DNA of 31,611 nt, taken from contig DATIBX010000749.1 of assembly GCA_035457105.1 (NCBI GenBank), positions 1 to 31,611 on the forward strand. Direction: 5' to 3'. Below the pieces are notes generated by a model. The model was not told the origin of the DNA and did not search any database. It saw only the letters and a program-made list of their open reading frames with translations. Below are positions 24,712 through 31,611 of the stretch, piece by piece (position 1 is the stretch's first letter; every line of letters starts with the position of its first letter). This DNA comes from PSRF01 sp035457105 (lineage in GTDB: Bacteria; Acidobacteriota; Blastocatellia; Pyrinomonadales; Pyrinomonadaceae). Both the position numbers and the translations under genes were made by a program.

Positions 24712-26045
24712 GCGAACAATCGCGTGCGACGTTCCGGTCTACAAGTACCAGGTGGATCGTGACGCTCAGCATACTTGGTGTCGGGATGCTAATCCTCTTT
24801 CGCATTGCGGTGCAGGCGAAGGAGGTTCCCGAAATTGTTTGGTTTCTCAAACTCGTCCTGATTCAACTAGTCGTCTATTTCGGTGTCACATGGCTGAGCC
24901 TGCACACCAAGGATTCGGGCACATTATTACTGCTCGGCTTAATCTTCGCTGCTCTTTTCCGTCTCAGCATTCTTTTCTCTCCGCCCTATTTGTCTGACGA
25001 CATCTATCGTTACATCTGGGATGGGCGAGTGCAGGCAGCCGGTATCAATCCCTATCGCTACATTCCAGCCGATGAATCATTAGTTAAACTTCGCGACGAC
25101 AAGATCTATCCGAACATCAATCGGCGTGATTATGCACATACGATGTATCCGCCGGTCGCGGAAGTAGCTTTCCTTTTGATAACCCGTTTTAGCGAATCAG
25201 TGACATGGATGAAAGCCGTCATAGTTGGGTGCGAAGCCATCACGATTTGGGCCCTGATTCAATTGCTTGCTTCATTTGGATTCGCGCGGCAACGAGTTTT
25301 GATCTATGCGTGGCATCCCTTGATCGTTTGGGAGTTTGCCGGAAGTGGCCACGTTGATGCGCTCGCAATAACTTTTATTGCGTTAGCTGCACTCGCATAT
25401 CGCAAGCGTTGTCAAACCCCGACGGGCTTTCTGCTTGCGTGCGCTACTTGTGTAAAGCTATTTCCGGCAGTCTTGTTCCCGGCCCTTTATAGACGTTGGG
25501 ATTGGAAGATGCCGTTGGTACTGGTGAGTACGATCGTGGTCACGTATTTACCGTACCTCGGCGTTGGCCCATTCGGAGTGCTGGGATTCTTACCGGGTTA
25601 TGCGAGTGAAAGAGGTATGGTCAGCGGCGATCAATTTTTTCTTCTCAACGTGGCGCGGCTTTTGCTGAGTGCCCATGTTCCCGCTTCAGCCTATGTAATC
25701 TTTGCTGTTGTCGTGCTCAGTGCCTTGTCTCTATGGACAGTGCGAAATCACCGGGAGAATGATGGCCGATTTATGAGAAATATGCTGGTCCTGGCTACTG
25801 CATTCATGGTTCTTCTAGCGCCACATTTCGCATGGTATTTCACGTGGCTAGTGTTTTTCTTGTGCTTCATTCCATCTGTTCCGGTTTTTTATCTAACGGC
25901 TGCAAGTTTCCTTATGTATCTGACCTGGATTAACGATACAGCTGATCGCGTCTTCATGTTGAAGGCCTTAATCTTTGCTCCGCTTTTGATTGCAGGTTCA
26001 ATTTCGGTCTGGTGGCGCCAGGCGTTGCACAAAAACTCGTTGTAA
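24708..26045 (+). CDS. polytopic GT87/MptB-like glycosyltransferase
   Basis: A 445-residue integral membrane protein with about 10-12 hydrophobic helices. An extracytoplasmic acidic motif lies after the second or third helix (PPYLSDDIYRYIWDGRVQAA, then GINPYRYIP), followed by YPPVAEVAF. This 'DD-x-YRYxWDGRVxxxGxNPYxYxP' pattern is typical of polyprenol-phosphate-sugar-dependent GT-C transferases (GT87/MptA-like). It would move a mannose-type sugar onto a lipid or glycan outside the cytoplasmic membrane. It overlaps the DUF2064 gene by 4 bases and precedes the GT2 gene by 76 bases. This fits a model in which the GT2 makes the lipid-linked sugar that this enzyme uses. Confidence 0.88.
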   Translation: MSEQSRATFRSTSTRWIVTLSILGVGMLILFRIAVQAKEVPEIVWFLKLVLIQLVVYFGVTWLSLHTKDSGTLLLLGLIFAALFRLSILFSPPYLSDDIYRYIWDGRVQAAGINPYRYIPADESLVKLRDDKIYPNINRRDYAHTMYPPVAEVAFLLITRFSESVTWMKAVIVGCEAITIWALIQLLASFGFARQRVLIYAWHPLIVWEFAGSGHVDALAITFIALAALAYRKRCQTPTGFLLACATCVKLFPAVLFPALYRRWDWKMPLVLVSTIVVTYLPYLGVGPFGVLGFLPGYASERGMVSGDQFFLLNVARLLLSAHVPASAYVIFAVVVLSALSLWTVRNHRENDGRFMRNMLVLATAFMVLLAPHFAWYFTWLVFFLCFIPSVPVFYLTAASFLMYLTWINDTADRVFMLKALIFAPLLIAGSISVWWRQALHKNSL

Positions 26046-26121
26046 ATTCGGACGTCAGCAACGAAGGGTCGACATGCTTCAGCTTGTCGGTCGCGTGGTT
26101 GGCACATGACATATTCGGTAA

Positions 26122-26832
26122 ATGAGTAACGAAAGACCAAAACCATTTATCTCGGTGATCATCGCGGCACTGAACGAAGAAGAATCGATCGCGCAGGTCA
26201 TCAACGCCGTTCCGAAAAATCTGGCGGACGAGATTGTTGTCGTCGACAACGGGAGCAAGGACCGAACTGCTGAGATTGCTAAAGCGGCAGGCGCTCAAGT
26301 CGTCAGCGAACCCATTCCGGGCTATGGACGTGCGTTTCGTGCAGGACTTCGCTCAATCTCACCGAAGTGTAAGATCGTAGTTTGTCTCGATGGCGATGGT
26401 AGTGATTGTCCAGAATTGATGGACAGGCTGGTGCAACCGATCATCGAAGATAAGAGTGATTTTGTAGTTGGGTCACGAACGAGGGGCAATCGCGAACCAG
26501 GTAGCCTGATCTTTCATCAAATCGTTGCTGGATACACGATCGGATTTCTTCTCCGGATGCTTTACGGAGTTCACTCAACTGACATGGGACCATTTCGCGC
26601 AATACGTCGCGATACGTTAGAGAGACTCAAACTACGTGAGGAAACTTATGGGTGGCCCTTGGAGATGCAGATGCGTGCGGCCCGCGCGCGAGTGCGTACC
26701 ATGGAGGTACCTGTTGATTACCGACGTCGCGCTGGCGGTCATTCAAAGATCGCAGGCACAGTACGAGGCTCGCTCCTGGCGTCGACCCGCATTCTAATCA
26801 CACTGGCGCGCATAGCCATACAAAGAAACTGA
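26122..26832 (+). CDS. GT2 polyprenol-phosphate sugar transferase (DPM-like)
   Basis: A 236-residue GT-A enzyme with FISVIIAALNEEESIAQVI at the nucleotide-binding start, VVVDNGSKDRTAEIAKAAGA, and the metal-binding DGDGSD (90-95). Then come VVGSRTRGNREPGSL, GPFRAIRRDTLERLKLREET and the VPVDYRRRAGGHSKIAGTVR end typical of dolichyl/polyprenyl-phosphate mannose or glucose synthases. It lacks C-terminal membrane helices, so it is a soluble or peripheral protein. It probably transfers a nucleotide sugar onto polyprenyl phosphate for use by the adjacent polytopic transferase. Element E lies 24 bases downstream. Confidence 0.9.
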   Translation: MSNERPKPFISVIIAALNEEESIAQVINAVPKNLADEIVVVDNGSKDRTAEIAKAAGAQVVSEPIPGYGRAFRAGLRSISPKCKIVVCLDGDGSDCPELMDRLVQPIIEDKSDFVVGSRTRGNREPGSLIFHQIVAGYTIGFLLRMLYGVHSTDMGPFRAIRRDTLERLKLREETYGWPLEMQMRAARARVRTMEVPVDYRRRAGGHSKIAGTVRGSLLASTRILITLARIAIQRN

Positions 26833-26855
26833 GCAAGAGCGGTTAGTCCTTATCT

Positions 26856-26985
26856 GAATTTCTCTGTGCCACCTCAGTGTCCTTTGTGTCTCGGTGGTTG
26901 GCGCAACTTAAAACTCAAGCACTGCAAGAAGAAAGACTATTAACCCCTGAGACACAAAGGACACTGAGGTTGCACAGAGAAATTC
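26856..26985. repeat. palindromic intergenic element, copy E (near-perfect arms)
   Basis: Arms at 26856-26892 (GAATTTCTCTGTGCCACCTC...) and 26949-26985 (...GGTTGCACAGAGAAATTC) match at 36 of 37 positions as reverse complements, around a 56-base unrelated centre. It sits between the 3' ends of the convergent GT2 and DoxX genes and could act as a bidirectional terminator. Confidence 0.92.
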
Positions 26986-27034
26986 AAACCAACCGGCATG
27001 GCCAAATCTTATTCAATAAACGCCATTCTCATTT

Positions 27035-27532
27035 CTACCAAAGTGGGATTCGTGGGTAACGGCGTGCTAGTAGTGCGTCGACGCCCCACCTACGACCTGC
27101 CGCCCCAATCATCAAGGCCAGCGCCACCATCATCGGAATTAATAGTTCCCAGATCCATGCAGTGCCCCATTCCGCGACCCAAAGAGTGCTCAGAAATAAG
27201 AAAGCAGCGAGAGCGACTGGTCTAGTCAGTAGTCCGATTAACAGCAGTACTCCAAACGTTATTTCCGTAAAACCCTGCATTGGACCAGCAAAGGTAGCAT
27301 GACTCGCCATCAGGGCCATGACACTTTTTAGCAGTTGTGGTGCTTGGCCTTTTTCTATGTAGTAATTGATTAATCCGGCATATCCTGAAGGATTATAAAG
27401 GCCCTTTCCCAGATTCTCGAAGAATACCCAAACAAAAAGACTTCCCAATGAAACGCGCAAAAGGGTCAGAGCAACTTGGGCACGCGTGCTTGCCAATTGG
27501 TTCGAATCTCTGTCGTGTAGTGAAATACTCAT
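27035..27532 (-). CDS. DoxX family membrane protein
   Basis: A 165-residue protein with four membrane helices. It carries the DoxX signature RVSLGSLFVWVFFENLGKGL at about residues 27-46, then FAGPMQGFTEITFGVLLLIG, LTRPVALAAFLFLSTLWVAE and a final helix ending in GRRWGVDALLARRYPR. AGGAGGTT lies just upstream of ATG 27532. Relatives include the small subunit of thiosulfate:quinone oxidoreductase and mycobacterial oxidative-stress DoxX; this one has no catalytic partner nearby. It is a different subfamily from the DoxX-like protein at 17500-17883. Confidence 0.88.
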   Translation of the reverse strand: MSISLHDRDSNQLASTRAQVALTLLRVSLGSLFVWVFFENLGKGLYNPSGYAGLINYYIEKGQAPQLLKSVMALMASHATFAGPMQGFTEITFGVLLLIGLLTRPVALAAFLFLSTLWVAEWGTAWIWELLIPMMVALALMIGAAGRRWGVDALLARRYPRIPLW

Positions 27533-27583
27533 TCAACCTCCTGTGGGACAAACTCTCGGGATGTCCGTTGTTTCACTGGGTGA

Positions 27584-27695
27584 TTCGATTGCGGTGATGG
27601 GCGCCTCGATTTACGGTGTGACATTGATATGGGGATCCTCTCAGTTTTCCAGGGTGTTCGATTGCGGTGATGGGGCGCCCACGGAGTGGCGCCCC
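27584..27695. repeat. direct repeat plus GGGGCGCC hairpin
   Basis: TTCGATTGCGGTGATGGG occurs at 27584-27601 and again at 27657-27674, 73 bases apart, each followed by GCGCC. The second copy runs into a perfect hairpin GGGGCGCC / GGCGCCCC (27672-27679, 27688-27695) with an 8-base loop. Its outer edge is the last base of the ABC ATPase stop codon. No T-run follows on the transcript strand. Confidence 0.65.
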
Positions 27696-28606
27696 TACAA
27701 GCGCGAGGAGGTTAGGCGGAGGAAAGCTTGTTCCAGGGTTTCCTGGGCCGGACTCAACTCGTACACTTTGATTCCCTTGCTGACCAGCAGGGCATTCACT
27801 GCTGAGATACCCTCTGAGTCCGCATCAATCCGCAGAAACGAATCGCCATTTCGACTAACCATAATATTAGGTCCGATGGTCAGTAAGTCAAAAGCACGCG
27901 AAATGTCATCGACTCGAATTCTGTACGTCCTGCTTGGAGAAATCAATGCTTCTGGACCACCTTCATAAAGCAGACGTCCTTCATGAATGATTCCAACGCG
28001 ATTGCAAAGTTGTTCAATCTCTGACAGCAAATGACTCGATAGCAAGACGGTTAACCTAAATTCATCTTGAAGACGTCGAATGAGTTCTCGTGTCTGTTGT
28101 ATCCCTTCCGGATCGAGACCATTGGTAGGTTCATCGAGAATGATGAGCTCCGGCGTGGGTAAGAGTGCCTGGGCAATACCAAGACGTTGTCGCATGCCGT
28201 ACGAATACACTTTCACTGGATCGTGAGCGCGTTCTCGCAAACCAACAATTTCTAGCACCTGCTCAACACGTTTTCTTGGCACTCCACCAGATAGAGAGGC
28301 AAGTAATTGCAGATTCCTACGGCCAGAAAAGTTTTCGTAGAAGGCTGGTGATTCGATAATTGCTCCCACGCGGGAGCGCGCCCGCAAGTACTCCCAACCT
28401 GTGGTAGGCAGTGGAAACTTGATCACGCCGGAAGTTGGTCTGACGAGACCCAATAGCATTCTGAGCGTAGTTGATTTCCCTGCCCCATTTGGACCGAGAA
28501 AACCATAGATATCACCACGCTCCACTCGTAGTGATAAGCGATCAACTGCCCTGCGTGCGCCAAAACGCTTCGTCAATTCTTCAGTCTGTAGGGCTAGATC
28601 TGACAT
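27695..28606 (-). CDS. ABC transporter ATP-binding protein (BcrA/NatA-like)
   Basis: A 303-residue ATPase with Walker A GPNGAGKST (38-46), the signature helix YSYGMRQRLGIAQALL (134-149), Walker B LIILDEP (154-160) with TNGLDPEG, and the switch His192 in LLSSHLLSEIEQL. The signature 'YSYGM' instead of LSGGQ and the ESPAFYENFSGRRNL stretch are typical of BcrA/NatA-type ABC-2 exporters. About 80 C-terminal residues form a regulatory extension (YRIRVDD...LEQAFLRLT). It most likely pairs with the permease at 29566-30429, from which it is separated by the EEP gene and element F. Export substrates of relatives include antibiotics, Na+ and lipids. Confidence 0.93.
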   Translation of the reverse strand: MSDLALQTEELTKRFGARRAVDRLSLRVERGDIYGFLGPNGAGKSTTLRMLLGLVRPTSGVIKFPLPTTGWEYLRARSRVGAIIESPAFYENFSGRRNLQLLASLSGGVPRKRVEQVLEIVGLRERAHDPVKVYSYGMRQRLGIAQALLPTPELIILDEPTNGLDPEGIQQTRELIRRLQDEFRLTVLLSSHLLSEIEQLCNRVGIIHEGRLLYEGGPEALISPSRTYRIRVDDISRAFDLLTIGPNIMVSRNGDSFLRIDADSEGISAVNALLVSKGIKVYELSPAQETLEQAFLRLTSSRL

Positions 28607-28631
28607 TACTCAAGAGCCGTCGTAAATTTGC

Positions 28632-28729
28632 TTCTCTGTGCAACCTTTGTGCTCTCAGTGTCTCTGTGGTGGGTTTTCCCAAGCACTTCAACCACCGAGT
28701 CACAGAGAACACCGAGGTTGCACTGAGAA
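28632..28729. repeat. palindromic intergenic element, copy F
   Basis: Arms TTCTCTGTGCAACCTTTGTG... (from 28632) and ...GAGGTTGCACTGAGAA (to 28729) surround a short centre. The orientation matches copy D by the asymmetric GAGTCAC marker in the right arm. It lies between the EEP stop (28737) and the ABC ATPase start (28606), inside what would otherwise be one operon. Confidence 0.87.
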
Positions 28730-28736
28730 CGGTCCT

Positions 28737-29564
28737 TCAAAGTTCTACCTCCACCAACAAAGGCCAATGATCCATGCGGCCGACGGCGGCGTCGCGCAAA
28801 ACTTCGACGCGTCCGGTCCGCTTGAGTGTCATTGGTCCAAAAATGTAATCGATGCGCCGATCGTTGATTGCAGTATCCCCGGCTGCGCGTCCAAGGTCGC
28901 GAAAGTATCGAAGGATGTGGCTGTATGATTCGCTATCGTGCTTGAGATTGTCGGTATAAAGGTTCGTCTCGTTTGCCGCTTTGAGTTCAAAGTTGAAATC
29001 ACCAGCAATGAAAACCTCGGACGAGTGTGCCTTATCCTGGACCCAATCGATCAACAATTCAGTGTAAGTTCGTCGCTGAGCCGCATTGAACGCGTCGGCG
29101 TGGACACTCAGAAGCAGCACTTCGTGTGTGGCTCCACTCGGTTGGAACGAAGTGCCAAGTGCGTAACGAGCACCGACCGGCACGGGAATAAATTTAGCGC
29201 CCGCATCCTTAACTAGAACTGCTTCGAAGCGATCTCCCTTTCCCTGCTGCGCGACTGCGCCCCGGTATCTTCCTTTTAATAGACCGAGCAAAAGATTCAG
29301 TTGTGCGTTCCCTGTCAATTCCTGGAGCGCCACGGCGTCCGCGTCCTGGCGTAGGATTAGCTCTGCCACTGCGGGCAAGTCCTTGTCATGTGCGCGCGTA
29401 TCATCCTCAAGTTCCGCGTAACCGATGTTCCAGGTGAGCAGACGAAGGGAATGAACAGCTTCGGCCGGTGCAGTTCGCTCTTCGGACTCATGTGACTGCG
29501 CAAAGTGAACCGCCCCCACAATCATCAGACAAAATAGAGCGAACAACACGAGCTTCACCCACAT
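28737..29564 (-). CDS. exported endonuclease/exonuclease/phosphatase (EEP) family protein
   Basis: A 275-residue protein with an N-terminal hydrophobic segment (VKLVLFALFCLMIVGAVHFA), so it is exported or membrane-tethered. The EEP catalytic set is complete: RLLTWNIGYA (Asn46), ALQELTG (Glu82), SVHAD (His155), AGDFNFEL (Asp189, Asn191), RRIDYIF (Asp239) and DHWPLL (Asp265, His266). Such enzymes cleave phosphodiester or phosphomonoester bonds in DNA, phospholipids or inositol phosphates, usually with Mg2+. The start codon lies 1 base after the permease stop, and the gene lies between permease and ATPase. It may therefore act on a lipid or nucleotide linked to the transporter. It could also be a secreted nuclease. 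Confidence 0.9.
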   Translation of the reverse strand: MWVKLVLFALFCLMIVGAVHFAQSHESEERTAPAEAVHSLRLLTWNIGYAELEDDTRAHDKDLPAVAELILRQDADAVALQELTGNAQLNLLLGLLKGRYRGAVAQQGKGDRFEAVLVKDAGAKFIPVPVGARYALGTSFQPSGATHEVLLLSVHADAFNAAQRRTYTELLIDWVQDKAHSSEVFIAGDFNFELKAANETNLYTDNLKHDSESYSHILRYFRDLGRAAGDTAINDRRIDYIFGPMTLKRTGRVEVLRDAAVGRMDHWPLLVEVEL

Positions 29565-29565
29565 G

Positions 29566-30429
29566 TCACGTCACAATATCCTTCCGCTCGAAGATAATCA
29601 CAGTCGTCAATAATAAGCCGGTAGTGTACGCGCCGCAGATACATGCGTAATGCCATAGACTTTGCCACGGTATATCCGGCTTGAAGACATCACGCCAGAA
29701 ATCCATATCGGTGGTGAAGAAGTAAGGACGCAAATGCTCGAAGAACTCGACGCGGCCTACGATATAGAGAGCCAAATATACGGCGATGGTCATAACGACT
29801 GCCTGGGCCGGCGAATCGAATACCACTGAACAAAGCAGCGCTAGTGAAACGACAACGAGAAGTGCCCACGTTCCTGAAAGCGCGGCATAGGCAAACCTCA
29901 TAAGCGCTTCATCGCGCATGATCTTCCCGGGCGCATCGACGAGATTAAGTGGGCCGGGATAGAGCTCAAGGTTGCCCCAACCGACGAAGATCAAGCCCAC
30001 CACGAGATTCAAAACAATGAAGAACGTCAAAAGCAGAGCCGCGTGAAATGCAGTGACCAGAAACTTGGAGAGGATCAGCGAAGCGCGAGAGATCGGACGG
30101 GTACAGATCATTCGCAGCGTGCCCGAGCGGGCCTCACTCGCAATCTGTGAACCGGCACTCATTGACACGAAGATCGGAAGGAGCAAAGTGAAAGAGAAAA
30201 GGACCGAGTAGAGTGCGAAGGTTAAACCGTTGAAGTATTGCTTCGATTCGTAGGTATATTTGAACTGCTCAACTGCCTGACCACCCGTCTTTCGCGCAGC
30301 ATATGTGTAGAACCCCCAGAGCATGAGAGCCACAAATCCACTGAGAACAGCGAATGACAAGTAGAAGCTCTTCGCACGCAACAACTTTTCGAGTTCAAGT
30401 TTGAATAGTGTAAGCATGTCCACCAACAT
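29566..30429 (-). CDS. ABC-2 type permease
   Basis: A 287-residue membrane protein with six predicted helices. It begins with the usual cytoplasmic start (LTLFKLELEKLLRAKSFYLS), then ALYSVLFSFTLLLPIFVSMS and the coupling segment SEARSGTLRMICTRPISRAS, which contacts the ATPase. There is a large loop between helices 4 and 6 and a final helix ending in IIFERKDIV, a standard ABC-2 terminus. It is the first gene of a minus-strand unit (permease, EEP, ATPase). ATG 30429 has no clear ribosome binding site. An internal ATG at 30417, four codons downstream, has GGTGG before it and is an alternative start. Confidence 0.9.
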   Translation of the reverse strand: MLVDMLTLFKLELEKLLRAKSFYLSFAVLSGFVALMLWGFYTYAARKTGGQAVEQFKYTYESKQYFNGLTFALYSVLFSFTLLLPIFVSMSAGSQIASEARSGTLRMICTRPISRASLILSKFLVTAFHAALLLTFFIVLNLVVGLIFVGWGNLELYPGPLNLVDAPGKIMRDEALMRFAYAALSGTWALLVVVSLALLCSVVFDSPAQAVVMTIAVYLALYIVGRVEFFEHLRPYFFTTDMDFWRDVFKPDIPWQSLWHYACICGAYTTGLLLTTVIIFERKDIVT

Positions 30430-30595
30430 TTAACGTGCTCGGTGAGGCCGTTGTTCGCCATAATAGCGCACGAGAGTACGGTAGCAACGGGCCTAGCCAC
30501 AGTATCCAGTGGCGTGGGGACACCGGTCAGTACAGATTCGTCGTGCGTGCTGATTCCGTGAGCCCCGAACTCAGGATGAGATCAGTCTGTACGTT
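30430..30595. other. upstream region of the ABC permease gene
   Basis: No gene is seen. The promoter of the permease-EEP unit should lie here, but I find no convincing promoter boxes. It adjoins the hairpin cluster at 30596-30813. Confidence 0.4.
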
Positions 30596-30813
30596 TTGAC
30601 TTCGTGTGAACTGTAACCTTCAAAGGGGTACCCCGCCGGAGGAAATCGGCAGATCGGTCGCAACCCCTTCAGGGTTTCGACCCAACTCACCATCCATCTC
30701 TTTCCCCAGGTTGGTGAAAGCTCAACGCTACCAACCCCGTGACGGGCTGCCCGCACGGGGACCCCGGCCCTGGGCTGGAATTGGCCAACACCTTCGGTGT
30801 ATAGAACCGCCGA
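30596..30813. repeat. GC-rich hairpin cluster
   Basis: Three stems lie in about 140 bases: AACCC/GGGTT at 30662-30676 around CTTCA; CCCCGTG-A-CGGGC / GCCCG-CACGGGG at 30735-30760, about 12 base pairs; and ACACC-TTC-GGTGT at 30788-30800. Similar 'CAACCCCGTGACGGGGTTGG ... CCCTGGG' strings are a recurrent intergenic repeat type in Acidobacteriota and neighbouring phyla, as I recall. A short remnant of the CGTGTGA-type repeat (ACTTCGTGTGAACT) begins it. It ends at the epimerase stop. Confidence 0.6.
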
Positions 30814-31545
30814 TCAGCTTATGAGGCGGAAGGCCGGATCAAAGTTAAGCTCGCGTATGGCCTTGGTAATTGAGACGAAGCCGTCGTCTTCGGCAATGTT
30901 GAAGATTCCGGGTTTGCCATGGTCGATCGCGAGCAACGCTGCATTGGCCGCAGCATCGACGTGCAGTGGAGCCGGTCGGACAGGCTCATCGCGGCCAGCG
31001 CCTGGTCCATATAATTGACCGTAACGCAACACCACGCCTTCAAGTGAAGGTGATGTTGTAGTCAATTGTTCGAGCGTCGCAACGCCTTCCACCACGACCG
31101 CATAAGGTGAATCAGCGCGGAGATCGAGCGGAGCATCTTCAGAATAAGGTTGAGGTCCATCCGCGTAGACCCAACACGCCAGACTTTGTGAGATGAAGCG
31201 ACGGGCACCGGATTCAAGCGCCCCCGCAACCAGGTTACGCGTTCCCTCGATGCGGACGCGCGTTGTGCGAACGACGCCTTCTGCCATGCCGCTCGGTTCA
31301 AGATTGGCAGGAAGATCGGTAAGTTGATTGATGACGATTTCAGGCCGAACTGCTGTCATTGCCCGTGATAAGACCGGCGCATCAAACACGTCGACGATGA
31401 TGGGTGTGACGCCAGCGGTCTTAAGCTCAGCGATCTTCCTCTCTGATCGAGTCGTTCCGAAAACCTCATGACCCGCATCGAGCAACTGCGGCACCAGCCG
31501 TTTGCCAATTGCTCCGGTTGCACCTGCGAGAAATATCTTTTCCAC
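30814..31545 (-). CDS. NAD(P)-dependent epimerase/reductase family protein (atypical SDR)
   Basis: A 243-residue Rossmann protein of the extended SDR/epimerase superfamily. The GTG start at 31545 has AGGAGA 7 bases upstream. The nucleotide motif is GATGAIG (8-14). Other sites are RRFISQSLACWVYADG and VLRYGQLYGPGAGRDEP, the latter a typical epimerase signature. The catalytic YxxxK is incomplete: Tyr148 is followed by Val152 where Lys is expected (SPYAVVVEGV). The protein is also shorter than typical sugar epimerases. It may be an atypical reductase or an NmrA-like NAD(P)-sensing protein. The gene stands alone on the minus strand. Confidence 0.87.
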   Translation of the reverse strand: MEKIFLAGATGAIGKRLVPQLLDAGHEVFGTTRSERKIAELKTAGVTPIIVDVFDAPVLSRAMTAVRPEIVINQLTDLPANLEPSGMAEGVVRTTRVRIEGTRNLVAGALESGARRFISQSLACWVYADGPQPYSEDAPLDLRADSPYAVVVEGVATLEQLTTTSPSLEGVVLRYGQLYGPGAGRDEPVRPAPLHVDAAANAALLAIDHGKPGIFNIAEDDGFVSITKAIRELNFDPAFRLIS

Positions 31546-31585
31546 TTCTGTATCTCCTATGTGATTCTAGTCAAGCCTCTACAAA

Positions 31586-31611
31586 CTCAGTGCAACCTTT
31601 CTGTCCACTAA
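31586..31611. repeat. possible seventh palindromic element, cut by the window edge
   Basis: CTCAGTGCAACCTTTCTGT resembles the left arm of copies D and F (CTCTGTGCAACCTTTGTG), with a TGCAACCTTT core. Only one arm fits before the sequence ends, so the match is suggestive only. Confidence 0.35.

Noticed and set aside
19879..26832. Arsenosugar biosynthesis cluster (radical SAM, DUF2064, GT2)
   Set aside because: DUF2064 and GT2 members occur in such clusters, but the radical SAM protein here lacks the C-terminal DUF3641-type region of ArsS and carries a TusA-like N terminus. No ArsM-type methyltransferase is present.
27672..27695. Intrinsic terminator of the ABC ATPase gene
   Set aside because: The hairpin is strong, but no T-run follows on the minus strand and the palindrome looks like part of a repeat. 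It is listed as a repeat instead.
12838..28729. The repeated palindromes as a CRISPR array
   Set aside because: Copies are kilobases apart, individually palindromic over ~100 bases and separated by genes. There is no regular spacer pattern and no cas gene.

Overview
The window looks like chromosomal DNA from an Acidobacteriota member, probably a Blastocatellia-like lineage. This is inferred from four things: an ADOP-type orphan MacB/FtsX permease, a winged-helix/AAA/TPR regulator of the kind common in that phylum, many secreted hypothetical proteins, and repeated intergenic palindromes built on a GTGCAACCTTTGTGT-like core. Base composition looks close to half GC by eye. I see no rRNA, tRNA, transposase, integrase, phage gene or CRISPR array.

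Layout. 1-245 is the 3' end of an outer-membrane barrel gene. 803-4092 holds a 1001-residue regulator and a small conserved protein. 4184-12766 is a plus-strand run of mostly exported or membrane proteins: a secreted hypothetical, a DUF3300 protein, a Tat-exported sulfatase-family enzyme, a small helical periplasmic protein, a beta-barrel protein, a DUF4239/bestrophin-like membrane protein and a tandem pair of unknown secreted proteins. 12995-16549 has a membrane-anchored thioredoxin-fold protein, a two-helix membrane protein and the ADOP permease. 16933-18681 is a tight minus-strand operon: ArsR regulator, SRPBCC/AHSA1 protein, DoxX-like protein, DUF4256 protein. 19055-19843 is a probable lipoprotein.

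19879-23813 is the most unusual part. It holds a radical SAM enzyme fused to a TusA-like domain that has lost its catalytic CPxP motif, a DUF1330 protein, a PhnD-like binding protein with no export signal and no transporter genes, and an acyl-CoA-dehydrogenase-fold flavoprotein without the usual catalytic Glu. The DUF1330/PhnD pair is bracketed by two ~120-bp elements in inverted orientation that match at about nine in ten positions by eye. I read this as a candidate uncharacterised pathway, possibly in organosulfur metabolism, but the substrate is not visible in the sequence.

23947-26832 is a plus-strand glycan trio (DUF2064 transferase, polytopic GT87/MptB-like transferase, GT2). 27035-30429 is on the minus strand: a DoxX protein and an ABC-2 exporter whose permease and ATPase genes have an exported EEP-family phosphodiesterase gene between them. 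30814-31545 is an atypical NAD-dependent epimerase-family gene.

Six palindromic elements of one family occupy gene boundaries between 12.8 and 28.7 kb, and a possible seventh is cut by the right end. At least four further repeat types are present: a CGTGTGA-rich palindrome at 469-560, a REP-like inverted repeat at 13713-13824, a direct repeat plus hairpin at 27584-27695, and a GC-rich hairpin cluster at 30596-30813.
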